A DNA stretch of 64,000 nt from Typha latifolia. Lineage: Eukaryota; Streptophyta; Magnoliopsida; Poales; Typhaceae. The stretch spans positions 6,324,001 to 6,388,000 of the forward strand of contig CM034103.1 in the NCBI GenBank assembly GCA_019914945.1. The letters run 5' to 3'. The notes below the pieces were generated by a model. The model was not told the DNA's origin. It saw only the letters and a list, made by a program, of their open reading frames with translations, and did not search any database. This document shows, in pieces, positions 22,874 through 34,794 of this stretch. Made by a program: the position numbers and the translations under genes. Position 1 is the first letter of the stretch. Every line of letters starts with the position of its first letter.

Positions 22874-23971
22874 TGATACGATCACGGATCAGGGCGTCCG
22901 TAAAACGTATCGAATCCAATCGTCGGGTCTTGGATATAGTGGATGATTGGTTAGATGGAGGATGATTATGGAGGATTAAGGATGAATGGTGGAGATGGAA
23001 TGGCTATGAATGGTAGATGATGGAAGGGAATAGGGAAGATATGGAAGGATATTTAAGAAAATATAGGAAAGAATTCAAAATAGATAATGATTGAGGTCTA
23101 ATTTGGATCTAAATATAGCTGTATCTTCTAGGCTGATTTACCGATGATTCGATCGTTAGATACTTATCAAATTTGGATGGAAGATAGATCTCTGAGTCAG
23201 CTTTTGGAATGGGGTTGTGGGATCTGGGGCGATATGTGAATTTCTAGATATCAAGGTTTTACCAAATACTCCGCTGGATCAGAATAGATCAACGTAAAAT
23301 TTTGATATGGTGTAGCCCTAGAAAAGAACTTTCCAATAAATCTAAGATGGAGTCCATCTGAGAAGTAGACGAACGTCAGGAAGTCCGTCTATGGATCTGT
23401 TGATGGAGGCATGAGATCCTAGGTGATGATGGATGGTGGTAGACCAGCGGTAATGGGGTGGCACCGGTGAGTAAGTGGTCGTGGAAGGATTATAGACGAT
23501 GGAAGGGGTTAGGGCAAGGTAATAGAGAGATTGGAAGAAGGGGGAGGAGTGGGCCGGCCCTAAGGGACTAGGGTGAGTGGCTGGTCAAGAAAGGCTAGAA
23601 ACGGCGGCGCCGGGGAACAAGAAATCGAGAGAGAAGAAGAAGAAGAAGAAGACTAGGGTAAAACTCAATTCATTCAATAATGACTCCTCGGTTGCCATCC
23701 ACACCTTTAGAGGCTAACCAATAATTCAAAAATGGCAATTATTAACCCTAGAAATATGAATTTTTGTCGACCGCGTTCGAACACATTTTGCATTCTCTGT
23801 ATTTGCGAACTTGATGCAGGCGTTCGCAAGCATGTTCGAACACGCCCCACCCATGTTCGAACGCGACATAGAAAACTTATTTTTTTCTAAATTAAACACT
23901 AAAACAAGAATAAAAGACACTCATAATAATGTATCCATGCTCGAGACGACATCGGTGAAGTTCGAACTGTA
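22874..23971 (-). repeat. family-A-related LTR, reversed, variant U5 end
   Basis: Its outer sequence from about 23281 to 23970 is family A (reversed), including a reduced palindrome zone at 23770-23866. The first about 400 bp (22874-23280) keep the TGATACGATC tip but otherwise do not resemble other family-A LTRs. The far end stops at GAACTGTA and joins a family-B LTR. Confidence 0.72.
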
Positions 23972-24534
23972 GCAAATGGAGATGAGGATGGGTTGTTGAT
24001 TTAGTTTAAGGGATAAAGGCAAAGGGGAAGAAGTGGTTGAGATCCTAAGGAGGAGGGAGGACTCGACAGACGAGGGAGATTAAAAGTTAGAAGAGACCTT
24101 GCTAGTGGTAGGGTGGCTGGTTGGTGAAGAGAAAGGAGAGAGATTAGGGTAGAGAGACTAGAGAGAGGATAGAGGAGGCAAGAAATCAATATTCATTAAG
24201 CATAATGATTTTGGCTATCATTCACACCATTATAGAGGCTAGCCAACAAGCCAAAATAACAATTATTAACCCTAATTCTAGTGGACTCCTGCCGATCACG
24301 TTCAAACGCGCCCGACCACATTCGAACGCACAGAAGGTGTTCACTGTCATGAAAACTGATGCAAGTGTTCACACACGGGCGTTCGAATGTGCCTGACCGC
24401 TTTCTCTGTTTTTGCAAACTGATGCAGGCGTTCGAGCATGCCCCTTTTCACGTTCGAACGCGACCTATAGAAAATATATTTTAATAAAAATGAATAACTA
24501 ATGCAATAAGAAAAGACTCTAACAAGGTGTATCA
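23972..24534 (-). repeat. family-B LTR, reversed, truncated
   Basis: Reversed family-B LTR body from the pyrimidine-rich leader to its U3 start (…GGTGTATCA at 24534). Palindromes at 24298-24460 are mostly decayed. No internal region is attached. Confidence 0.8.
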
Positions 24535-24910
24535 TTATATGACTTGGTCAAATTGGATCTATTTGCGACACATTGGGCTCATAGGGTTAAGCCTATTATC
24601 TAGTTATTTATTTGCATTCTTTTTGGCAGCTACCTTGTTAGTTGAGTCATAAGATATATTGTGAACCCAATTTGACCCGAAGTTGTATTGGTTGATTGAG
24701 TCTTTATCTTGGTCAGTCTAGAGTTAGCCTTTATAAATATGTGGAGAAAACCCTAATTTTATGATTATCTTAGTATTGGATTGATTTGCCACCCCTACCT
24801 CTCTCTATCTCAATCTCTTTGCCACCAACCTCATCTCCTCCACCTCCCTCCTTGCCAACTGCAGCATCATTGTTGGTTCATTCTCTTCTAGCCTTTAGGG
24901 TAATAACCTG
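24535..24910 (+). repeat. family-C LTR fragment
   Basis: Resembles the family-C LTR at 31440 (ACTTGGTCAAATTGGATC near the start, GTTAGCCTTTATAAATATGTGGAGA around the TATA box). It lacks its end. Confidence 0.6.
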
Positions 24911-26208
24911 ATACTGCCATATGACTCTCATGAGGGTTCTCCCCTCCCCCCTCACCCCTCACCGTGAATATCACATGTGGATTAGGCGCTCAACAATATA
25001 CTGTGAGAACAAAGAGACCCAAAAGTAAAATGGAAGCAGAAAGGAGCCTACAGGCCACAAGTAATCCATCCAAATACATTAGAAAGGGCGGAAACCCTTA
25101 CAAGAGTACATGCAAAAAGTAAGATACAATAAGGAGAAAATATAAACCCCTTATACAAATAGTACAAAAAGAGCACGAAAGGAAAGTGGCCTATCGACCT
25201 AATGGTAAACTACTGCCAAGCATCACGCTAGGGTGTCAATCAATCTACATCATATTTCAACATGGAATGAGCCTAACACTCTACAAGTGGAACTATCACT
25301 AATCAACTATCATAGATAACAATACACCCATCATGAAAAGTGCATGTGCAACTATGTAGTTAATCATCATGACATAAAATGAAACATGCATGTCGTGTAT
25401 TTGGTTAGCATGGTCTGACCAGACTGTTACTAACCCTATCCACCACTTACACGTGGCAGGCTTTCCACACGAGCCCTCGATAACCAACAGCATGCTTGAC
25501 AACTATAAAGGCCCCCACGGGAAGGTAGACTCTAGCGATAGAATCGTGTGTCCGTCACCCGGTGAACAGCATGATAGGTTATCCATCACCACAGACTAGA
25601 GACCTTAGTCATAAGCATATCACATAAGTTAGTATCACACATCGATAAGAGTATATAAGCCTTTGGCTCTACATCATCAAACCACTTTGCAGAAACTCAT
25701 ACTCTCATCAATCAATAGTAAGTCGCTCATTGCTCGGCAAAACAGCTACCTCATTGTTTGGGATACACAGATTAAGATCTTAGGCATAGACCCTACTATA
25801 TAATAATATAAATATCCCATGCCCCTAACCCTTGTTGGGGATGTGTCGGGTACTATTGAGACGTAAAGGTCATTGCCTTTATTATTGTGCTCATGTGTTA
25901 GTGGCATGATAAATTAAAATATGACTATCAAAATGTAATAGCAAGAGGGGTTGTCATATCTAACCATGATGATAAATACACATAGTAGTTGTGTTAGGTT
26001 AAACAAATGTGTCACTATGGTAAACAAACTATCATGTCATAGATGCTTATATTTATCACGCATCACATCAAGGGATAATAACAAAGGTTGATAGACCACT
26101 AGCTTGGATTCACTAAAATCCTTCGCAATAAGCAAGCCATTCTAATCACGACCTGCTCGGGGCAAGCATTGGTCCCAGGGAGCTATGCAACAAAATTATT
26201 AGGTTAGT
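24911..26208. other. no gene seen; unidentified, probably repeat-derived DNA
   Basis: About 1.3 kb between two family-C LTR pieces. It contains no protein domain I recognise, and no tRNA or rRNA. The longest open frames are under 85 codons. Confidence 0.45.
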
Positions 26209-26461
26209 GATACGAACTTGGTCGGATTGGATCCATTCTCTTCATATTGGACTCGTTTGGGTCGAGTCTAGTTATCTAATTTAGTCATTTACCTTTTTTA
26301 CTACCTACTATTTTGGTTCCGCCATAAACTTAAGTACCTACTATTTTGGTTGAGCCAAAAACTCAAGTACCTACTAAATATGGACCCAACTTGTTAATTC
26401 ATTAATTAGGTCTAGATAAGTTAATTAATTATTAGTTAGGACATGTATCATGAGTCCTAGT
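26209..26461 (+). repeat. family-C 5' LTR, truncated
   Basis: Starts TGATACGAACTTGG, matches 31440 onward, and breaks into gag at about 26462. Confidence 0.78.
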
Positions 26462-27743
26462 CGAGATATTCCCATCCTTTCATCGGTTGGGTTGATTTTA
26501 TGGAGTCATTGTGTCGTCGTTTCGGTCCAATCGAATACGATGATTTTCAAGTGTTGCTAACCAAGGTTATTCAAAAGGCCTCTGTATGAAGATATCAAAA
26601 GAACTTTAAGAGAATTAGCAACCGAGTTGAAGGGTGGGGCGAATTCGTTGAAGAGCACCTACATTAGCGGTCTTCGCGCCGATATTCAAGTCGAGGTCAA
26701 GACTTTGAGGCCTAGATTGTTGGATGAAGCCTTCACCCTCGCTGTCATAGTAGAGGAGAACATAAAAGCAACAATGACAACCATGAAAGGTAGTCGGACT
26801 ACCCTTCAAACTAGCAAACCAATGAGCACATCCACAAGCCAAGCGCCATGGAGCAACACTACACAAACGGCCTCAGGTCCGGCACATCCATTGCTAGTTT
26901 GGCCAAGTATCAACTAGCCTTATCCACCACAACCTGGTCCAAATTAGAGGGTACAACCATGGATGAATGGATGACGTCTTACCCCAACGGAATTAGAAGA
27001 ACGATGCTCTAAGGGACTTTGTTTCTATTGTGATGAGCGCTTCGTTCCTAGACATAAGTGTGCTAAGCAATCAGCTGCTTTCATGCTTATGGAAGAATCA
27101 AATGAGGATGATGTTGAGGGAGACATTGAGGACCAAATAGAGGAAGAACCACACAACATTGAAGAGGACGACGAACAAGAAGTTCACGCTAAGTTATCAT
27201 TGCAAACCTTTGCCGGTGAGACCACTCAGAAAACCCTTCGAGTGGAAGGTATGATTGAAAAGCATAAAGTTCTAATCTTTACTGATTCAGGTAAGACCCA
27301 CAACTTCTTGGATACGCAGATGGTGAGATGCTTGGGATTGGAGTCGGAGCCTTTCATAGCTTCGATGTGGCAATAGGAGATAGAATGGTACTAAGAATGA
27401 AAGGCATATGTTGCAAGGTTCAGCTAAACATTCAGGGCCATGTCTTCTACATCGACCTCTACCTACTGTCCTTTACAGGAGATGGTGAGATGTTGTGCGT
27501 GCAATGGCTTCAAAAAATTGGACTGGTCACCTTTGACTTCGCAACTATGGCTCTAGAGTTTAGCTATGAAAATTGCCCTATCAAGTTGCTTGGAGAGCCT
27601 AATAGAGATGTCAAAAGCACCATGCGGTCCCTTGAAGAGCTAACTAGAGTCGAGGGCCAAGGATACCTCATGTATCTAATCATGGGAGCCAAGGAGGATG
27701 ATGTTTTACCTTCTTTAGCAGCTGATTTGAGAGTTGTCTTGTA
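26462..27743 (+). pseudogene. family-C gag and protease
   Basis: Capsid C-terminal part at about 26490-26790 (RRFGPIEYDDFQVLLTKVIQKAS, one stop at 26587; TYISGLRADIQVEVKTLRPRLLDEAF). Knuckle CFYCDERFVPRHKC at about 27018-27060. Acidic linker, then protease at 27180-27560 whose active site reads TDSGKTHNFLD, with Lys where the other families have Ser. A frameshift near 27350 splits the protease into two overlapping frames. Confidence 0.8.
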
Positions 27744-28091
27744 GGAGTTCAAAGATGTGTTTGAACCATCGCATGGCTACCACCTCATAGAACTCAAGAC
27801 TACCAAATTGAAATTATCCCGACGGCGGGTTCGGTTGATGGTCAACCATATCGTTACCCCTCCATCCAAAAAGAAGCAATAACTAAGATGGTCCAAGAGA
27901 TGCTATTTAGTAGAGTGATGAGACCAAGTCGGAGCGCTTGTTCTTTATCGGTCTCGCTGGTTAGAAAGAAGGGTGGTACTTGGCGATTTTGTGTGGACTA
28001 TTGAGCACTCAATGCTATCATCGCCAAAGACTAGTATCCCATTCCAGTTGTTGAAAAGAGGAATATCAAAGTTGGATTTGAAAGCGGAATA
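27744..28091 (+). pseudogene. family-C reverse transcriptase, first part
   Basis: Linker and RT start (PYRYPSIQKEAITKMVQEML, LVRKKGGTWRFCVDY, ALNAIIAKD, YPIPVVE) with stops. About ten residues before KLDLKAEYH are deleted. It is cut at 28096 by the solo copia LTR and resumes at 28969. Confidence 0.8.
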
Positions 28092-28096
28092 TCACC

Positions 28097-28968
28097 TGAA
28101 AAAAAAACTTAGACACAAGTATATATCTAAATACTAGGCAATGATATCACTCGTTCGCTTAAGTAAAAGTCTGTAGAAATATTAAGAACGAAAACAGAGA
28201 TGAACGCCAAGATTTTAACATGGAAAAACCCAAACGGAAAAAAAACCACGGATCCAAACTCGGATCAAAACCAATCACTAGAATAGTAGCAGTTACAAGA
28301 CTGACTCACAAAACAACCTGTCGATCTAAACGACTTTGTTCTTCTCAGTCTTACTCGCTAGAACCCACGATTCACTGCTTCTCGTGATTGAAGTCCAACC
28401 TCAGTAACCCTTGAGATTGATCTTTCGTCTAGATAGCCTTTAAGATGAAAGATTAACTTTTTTAATGTTGAGTGGAACCTTGTTAGTTGAAGAACCGATG
28501 TAGCCTCAAGAAGTCTCCTTCAATAATGCTTCTTCAACCACCCTCAAGATAGGGCATCACAATCCTTATATATGATCTCCAAGATAGGGCCAAATCCAAG
28601 TCTTATCCGTACACACGAAAGTCCAATTTTATCAAACTTCGTTGTGCGTTCGAACGCAGCCCGGGTGCGTTCGAACGGCATGACTTGAACTCAGGTGCGT
28701 TCGAACGGGCCCGAGTGCGTTCGAACGCGACAACTTGAATTCTTCAAGTTGCGTTCGAATGCGTTTGTGAACGCAGCTCTCGGTCTGTGTGAACGCAATA
28801 CCCGCGTTCGAACGTGTTTGTGAACGTGGTGTGAACTCGACGGCTTTTCTCCAATAATCTTAAAATTCTTCAAACCAGAGATATTCTAGACTTGTGTAAA
28901 GCTCATATACATGAAAAAATACACTTAGAATATTTTGTACATAATTGCCAACAAATAAAAACCTAACA
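28097..28968 (-). mobile_element. solo copia LTR (872 bp), TSD TCACC
   Basis: Same LTR family as 9606-10424. TCACC at 28092-28096 and 28969-28973. Joining the flanks restores the RT motif EYHQIRVEPA. The palindrome array lies at about 28643-28820. TG...CA ends are intact. Confidence 0.93.
28643..28820. repeat. GCGTTCGAACGC palindrome array in the solo copia LTR
   Basis: Five or so full palindromes plus GTGAACGC half-sites, intermediate in length between the two arrays of the copia element at 7134-10424. Confidence 0.88.
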
Positions 28969-28973
28969 TCACC

Positions 28974-30523
28974 AAATAAGAGTCGAACCAGCCAACATGC
29001 ACAAAACAACGTTCCGCTCCCATGACGGCCACTGCGAGTTTCTTGTTATGTCTTTCCGACTTGCCAATACTCCAACCACATTTTAGAGCTTAATGAATGA
29101 TATTTTTAAGCCTTTGTTATGATGTTATGTGTTAATATTCTTTGATGATATATTGATTTATAGGCGAACGTGGAAAGAGCACTTACAATATCTAAGGATC
29201 GTTCTTGATATATTGCGGCAACACCACTTGAAGGCCAAGTACTCCAAGTGCTCATGGAGGCTACAAAGAGTGGACTATCTAGGCATATCTTTTTTAAAGC
29301 ATGGTTCGGTTGATGCACCACTTCCATGACACACCGACGGCTAGACATGAGGGGGTGTTACGCACCTATAAACGGCTATCCCAAAGCTGCGTATTGATAG
29401 GTATGAAGAAAGATGTGTAGGCATATGTGCAGACCTACGAAGTATGCCAAAGAGCCAAATTTCAATCAACAAAGCCCGTCGGCTTGTTACAACCGCTATT
29501 GATACTCAAGCAAGTTTGGGAAGATCTAGACCAGGACTTCATTAATGGTCTACCCACGGTGAGAGGTCATATAGTGATCATGGTCGTGGTAGATAGCCTC
29601 AATAAGTATGCACACTTCTCAGCTTTAGCACATCCGTACATGGCAAAGAAGGTTGCAGAGATCTAAGTGCGCGATGTGGCCAAATTGCATGGTATGCCAA
29701 AATCAATTATTTATGATCGTGACCTTATATTTGTTAGTCAATTTTGGTAGGAATTCTTCGCTCTTCAAGGCACGCAATTCCACATGAGTTAGCATACCAT
29801 CTGCAAACGGATGGCCAATCTGAGGTGCTAAACTGTTATTTGGAGCAATACTTGCGATGCTTCATGGGAGATAAGTCGCAACAATGGCTACTTATTTACC
29901 ATGGGCTAAATAGTTGTACAATACGGCACATCACTCGGCCATTGGCATGACACCATTCAAGGCCGTGTATGGCTGACTGTCGCCCACATTGCGCACCTAC
30001 CTTCCATCAACCTAAGCTGACCGAACCGAGGTGCATCTATGTCTTGCGTGATCGAGATGGAAGTGCTACGAAGACGCAAGGTGCACCTAGCTGCTGCCCA
30101 AAATCAAATGAAACAGGTCTATGATCAAAAGTACCAAGAGAGGACTTTTAGGGTTGGGGATTCAGTCTATGTGAAACTTCAACCTTATGGACAAAGCTCG
30201 ATTAGACCCATTCTCAATCATAAATTGGCCTCAAAATTTTTTGGACCATACCAGGTGGTCAAGCGAGTTGGGCTAGTGGCTTATTGATTGGACCTACCCA
30301 AGGAGTCATGAATTCACCCCGTTTTTTATGTCTCAAGCCTTAAAGCTCAGATTCCTCCTACGGTGCCGACAAGATCTATTCCACCTAAGCCGAGAGTTGA
30401 ACCAAGTGAACCTATTCCAGCTCAGATTCTAGCAAAGAGGTGCACTCGAGTTCAAGGTAGATTGGTGATTGAAGTATTGGTGGAGTGGTGCAGGCGCACT
30501 GTTAACGAGGCGACTTGGATGGC
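28974..30523 (+). pseudogene. family-C reverse transcriptase end and integrase
   Basis: RT continues to about 29320 (SHDGHCEFLVMSF, IFFDDILIYRRTWKEHLQYL). It is then joined by deletion to the integrase zinc domain (FHDTPTARHEGVLRTYKRLSQSC at about 29323-29390, CQRAK). Core at about 29510-29940 (DLDQDFINGLPTVRGH, VVVDSLNKYAHFSALAHPY, QTDGQSEVLNCYLEQYL). C-terminal domain at 30039-30287, then the chromodomain-like VLVEWCRRTVNEATWMAK, cut at 30528 by the solo family-A LTR. Stops at several points. Confidence 0.8.
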
Positions 30524-30528
30524 CAAAT

Positions 30529-31368
30529 TGATACGATTTGGACTTCACCGATGACATCTTGAGCATGGATACACTTTAGGAGTGTCTTTTATTCTTGTTT
30601 TAGTATTTTTTTTATAGAAAAAAAGTTTTATGTATGTCGCGTTTGAACGCAGCGTTCAAACGTGCTTGTAAACGTCTACATTAGGTTCGCAAAAATAGAG
30701 AACGCGAAATGTGCATTCGAACTTGATCGGGCGTGTTCGAACGCGGTTGTGAACGCCTGCATCAGGTTCACAAATACAAAGAACGCAAAATGTGCGTTCT
30801 AACGCAATCGGCAAAAATCTACTATTTTAGAGTTAATAATTGCCATTTTTGAATTGATTGGTTAGCCTCTAAAGGTGTGCATGGCAACCATGAAATCATT
30901 ATTGAATGAATTGAGTTTTGCCCTTGTCTCCCTCAATCGGCCAATCACCCTAGTCCCTTAGGGGGCGGCCCACTCCTCCCCCTTCTTTCAATCTATCACT
31001 TTTCCCTAACCCTTCCATCATCCAGAACCCTTCCCTTTCTCCTCCACGTATTCACCGGTGCCACCCCATTACCGCTAGTCCATCACCCTCCATCATCACC
31101 TAGGATCTCATGCCTCCATCCATAGATCCAAAGATGTACTCCTTGATGTTCGCCCACTAATCGGACGATATCTAGAGATCCCACCATCCGATTCACCTGA
31201 AACTAGATCTTTTGGAAAGATCCTTTCCATGGCTTTAACATATTAAAATTTCATGTCGATCTGATGGCTGTATCTTTTAAGATCTAACTTCAAAGTTCTA
31301 TGTCAGATCTTGTCCAGATCTGAAAATCAGAATAGATCGAGCCTTAACCAAAAGGGGAGATCGTATCA
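30529..31368 (+). mobile_element. solo family-A LTR (840 bp), TSD CAAAT
   Basis: Starts TGATACGATTTGG and ends GATCGTATCA. CAAAT at 30524-30528 and 31369-31373. It sits inside the chromodomain-like tail of family C; joining the flanks restores TWMAKSDF and the stop codon. Confidence 0.93.
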
Positions 31369-31439
31369 CAAATCTGACTTCATAGTCCTCTATTTGGACT
31401 TGACACCTTGAGGACAAGGTGGACAAAAGCATGGTGGAG
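31369..31439 (+). pseudogene. family-C pol C-terminus and polypurine tract
   Basis: SDFIVLYLDLTP then stop, followed by the purine-rich AGGACAAGGTGGACAAAAGC tract (31411-31430) directly before the 3' LTR. Confidence 0.78.
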
Positions 31440-32274
31440 TAATACGAACTTGGTAAGATCAAATCCATTCTCAGTGTATTGGGCTCGCCTGGGCCGAGTC
31501 TAGTTATCTAGTTTAGTCATCTACATTTTTAGCACTTCCTATTTTGATTAAATTTAAGTGCCTACTAAATATAGACTCAACTTGTTAATTCGTTAATTAA
31601 GTTTAGATAAGTAAATTAATTACTTTAGTCAAGTTAGGACATGTATCATGAGTGCTAGTACCACTTGGACTCGCCAAGTCACCTTCGTTATAAGAGTAGT
31701 CTGAATTTAACTCGGTCAAGGGTTAGCCTCTATATATAGATGTAGAGAGCAGCCCTAATTATCATTAAGCAAGGATTATTTGGCTAACGCTTGTCGCCCC
31801 CTATCTCCTCTCTTCTTCTCTTGGCCGTCAGCACAACTCTCCCCACCTTTAACTGAGCCACCTTCTTCTATGAGCAAAATTCTCGACCAGCTTCTCAACC
31901 ATTTCTTCCCTCCTTAATCTTCTCCTCAATCTCTATTCCCTAATATTCATCAAAGAACACATCAATTGCTGCACCAATCTAGCCATTAAGGGCAGCAAGC
32001 GTGCAAACTAGTCCAACTAGATCCAATTCGGATCATTATTCCACAGGTTTGTCTCTCTAACTTTGTGCACTACTTCGATGATATCTCCAGATCTAGCCAA
32101 CCAACTATTACGATATTGAATTTGTTGAAAGCTCTCTTCTAGATCTACAACATATTAAAATTTCACATTAACCCAATGGCTAACTCTGCTAGAAAATATC
32201 TCAAAATTTCTATGCAAATATGTCCAGAACTACACCTTGTTATGATTTTATCTTCCTTGAGGGTGATCGTAACA
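31440..32274 (+). repeat. family-C 3' LTR (835 bp)
   Basis: Starts TAATACGAACTTGG (TG mutated to TA) and ends GATCGTAACA. Contains a CTCTATATATAGATG TATA region near 31729. It has essentially no palindrome array, unlike families A and B. Confidence 0.85.
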
Positions 32275-33084
32275 GACAACACCTATTTTGATGTTTAAAG
32301 GATAGTGAAAGAGAGAATAAATAAAAAAAAGGAAGGAGGAAAAGAAGGGAAGAAAATACCTACAAAGGGCACAGACTCTGCTAACATAAAATCAGGCTTG
32401 GGCCATGATCAGGAAGATTTTATGATGGGGCTCGGGTTGGCCCAACCTAGTTCGAAGGGAGGGGTCTTCCCCCTCCTCACTTCACACCATCCCCATGAGG
32501 AGGGCTCCTCGCCAGTGGCAAATCAACACTGGACCACCATAGGCAGAAGGGGGAGGAGGACTCACCAAGCCGACGAATTCATAGGCTTTGTCCACGACAA
32601 CAGCAACCACAGTGGCAGTCGGATGGTAGGGGATAGAAATAGAGAGGGGATGATGGAGCAGCAGCCCACTACCCTAGGACTGGCCACCACTCACGTCGTC
32701 AGTGGCATCCATAAGGGATATGATTTCTTCACTTACTATTGTTACAATTATATCATTGTCGTTGTGATTGGAATCCGAAAACACTTATACAATATGAGTT
32801 TCTTTAACGATGTGACCTCTATCCCATTATTTAATTTCCTTAAATCTTTATAAGTTAAATACTTAACACTAGAATTCAGATTTCTATTTAAACTCACAAC
32901 TGGGTCACATATTGATTGAAATACTTCAATTAGTCAAAATTTTGATACAATCTAGACCATGCTATAATATTTGGTGTAGATTTAAATTCGTCAAATCTCT
33001 TATTTTTATTGTATCAAATCAAAGAGACATGCAAATGTTACATCATATAGTCATCAAGTTCATCTATAATTATGATTTAAAATT
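32275..33084. other. no gene seen; intergenic DNA between LTR-C and the MITE
   Basis: This holds purine-rich low-complexity DNA at 32310-32360, then mixed and AT-rich sequence. A 182-codon open frame at 32305-32853 has low-complexity, non-family-like translation and I do not consider it a gene. Confidence 0.5.
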
Positions 33085-33628
33085 GGGCTTCTTACAAATC
33101 ACATTCTATATTTTATCTATTTTGTGATTCATATTCCGTCTTTGACAATTTTATAACCCGACCCCTCCTTTTTCCCTATAATTCTTATTTAACACCATAG
33201 GTTAACTTAGACGGTATTAGAAAAAGAATATTCTATTATAATATACAAAATAATTTATTAATAGCTAAATTACTCATGTCTTCTTCATCCTCTTTTTATT
33301 CTTCCCAAAGAAGAAGAACAAGAAGAAAAGGGGGAGGAGGAGGAGGAGAAAGAGGAGGGGGATGGGAAAGATAGGAAAGGCGGCAGCGGCGATGATGACA
33401 ACAATGATAATGGTGGATGAGGTAGGTAGGGAAGATTAAAGAGAGATTTAGAAAATAAGGAAATAGTGGGGGGCATTTTAGTAACTTGATCGATATTAGT
33501 GAGTCAAAGTAACATCAGTGTTAAATGAAAATTATAAGGAAAAATGAGGGGTCGGATTACAAAATCTTTAAAATTGGAGCATGAATCACAAAATAGGTAA
33601 AATATAATGTGTGATTTATAAAAATCCC
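33085..33628. mobile_element. Mutator-type MITE with long terminal inverted repeats
   Basis: The two ends are inverted copies of each other over roughly 110-125 bp (33085 to about 33195-33210, and about 33505-33516 to 33628), starting GGG and ending CCC. Flanks TTTAAAATT (33076-33084) and TTTAAAATA (33629-33637) match at 8 of 9 positions, the 9-bp duplication typical of Mutator-like elements. The core holds a purine-rich GAA/GAG tract (33304-33360) and no coding sequence. It sits 95 bp past the stop codon of the STP5-like gene. Confidence 0.8.
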
Positions 33629-33676
33629 TTTAAAATAAAAGCATAACTACATCTGTTTTCTATTATTTGATATCCA

Positions 33677-33682
33677 TTTAAT
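33677..33682 (-). promoter_or_regulatory. possible poly(A) signal of the STP5-like gene
   Basis: ATTAAA on the minus strand about 50 bases after the stop codon, before the MITE boundary. It is the only signal-like hexamer I saw in the short native 3' flank; the true cleavage site may also lie inside the MITE. Confidence 0.3.
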
Positions 33683-33732
33683 ACAAATTGTCATTTTGAT
33701 TTGGCATCACTTTGATCCCAACATTTGTGCAT

Positions 33733-34794
33733 CTAATTTGCTTCCATCTGATTAACCCCCACAATCCTCTTCCAGAACCAATGCTCCTCCCACACTTGGG
33801 CAATCTTTTCAATGGGCAAGTTCTTGGTTTCTGGTAGCAAGAAATGAACGAACGCAGTCATCACCAACAACCACCCTCCAAAGAAGAAGAAGATCCCATA
33901 CTTCATATTGCATAGCATAGCTAGAAACAATTGGGCTACAAGAAAAGTGAAGAAGAAGCTCACTGCAACTGTGATGCTCTGCCCTGCTGACCTTATCTCC
34001 AATGGGAATATCTCACTTGGAATCAACCAACCAAGAGGCCCCCATGACCATCCAAATCCAGCAACATAAATACATATCAACACCAAGACAAGATATGCAT
34101 AGCCTTTGCTCATGCCACCATGATCTCCAAGTTGTGTTCCGATTATTCCCCCAATCATAACTTGGGAAACAAACATTTGTATCCCTCCTACCATGAACAA
34201 TGCTCGTCGACCAAATTTATCGACTACAGTCATCGATATAAACGTAGACCCTGTACCAATCACTCCTGTCACAACCGATGACAAAAGAGAAGCACTCTCT
34301 GCTAGACCGATGGTTCGAAACAAGATTGGTGAATAGAAAGCTATTACATTAATCCCTGTCACTTGCTGGAAGAATGGTATCATGATAGCCATTACGAGCT
34401 GCGGGCGATACTTGGGTTTAGTAATTCTTCGAAACGGGTGACGAACGGACCTTGAGGTGTTACTGGCTGTGATCAAATCCTGTAACTCTTCGTGGACATC
34501 ATTGGAGCCTCGAATTTTTTGTAGTAAATTTGTTACACTTTGAACATCCCTTCCCCGTTGAATTAGACTGTTAGGGGTCTCAGGTAGGAAGAGTGCGCCA
34601 AGACTCAGGAATGCAGCAGGGACTGCAGCAAAGGCCAGTGAGACTCTCCATCCCCATCCTCCCTTGATCTTTTCTGTGCCATAATTAATGAGGTTTGCAG
34701 CGAGCGCTCCTATGCCGACACTGAATTGGAAACTATTGTTGAAAGCTCCTCTGTATTGACGTGGAGCCATTTCAGAGAGATATAGTGGAACTGA
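33733..34794 (-). CDS. STP5-like: STP5-like exon 3
   Basis: Encodes residues 152-504 with no internal stop, from [11 protein letters not shown] to the C-terminal tail after [10 protein letters not shown]. It carries membrane segments 5-12, the central cytosolic loop and the sugar-binding QQVTGIN and GPLGW motifs. The first in-frame ATG (34770) lies inside the exon and is not the gene start; the exon begins 24 bases upstream at the splice acceptor. Confidence 0.95.
   Translation of the reverse strand, partial: SVPLYLSEMAPRQYRGAFNNSFQFSVGIGALAANLINYGTEKIKGGWGWRVSLAFAAVPAAFLSLGALFLPETPNSLIQRGRDVQSVTNLLQKIRGSNDVHEELQDLITASNTSRSVRHPFRRITKPKYRPQLVMAIMIPFFQQVTGINVIAFYSPILFRTIGLAESASLLSSVVTGVIGTGSTFISMTVVDKFGRRALFMVGGIQMFVSQVMIGGIIGTQLGDHGGMSKGYAYLVLVLICIYVAGFGWSWGPLGWLIPSEIFPLEIRSAGQSITVAVSFFFTFLVAQLFLAMLCNMKYGIFFFFGGWLLVMTAFVHFLLPETKNLPIEKIAQVWEEHWFWKRIVGVNQMEAN

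Larger units (their letters stand above)
26209..32274 (+). mobile_element. family-C Ty3/gypsy element with two nested solo LTRs
   Basis: Truncated 5' LTR (26209-26461), gag, protease, partial RT, partial integrase, chromodomain-like tail, polypurine tract and 3' LTR (31440-32274). RNase H and the end of RT are deleted near 29320. It is interrupted by a solo copia LTR and a solo family-A LTR, each with a perfect 5-bp TSD. The outer flanks (GTTAG and GACAA) do not match, so the element has been rearranged at an end. Confidence 0.85.

Noticed and set aside
32305..32853. 182-codon frame beside the family-C 3' LTR
   Set aside because: The translation is low in complexity at the start and unlike any family I know. 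It begins only 30 bp from an LTR end and has no recognisable exon signals.
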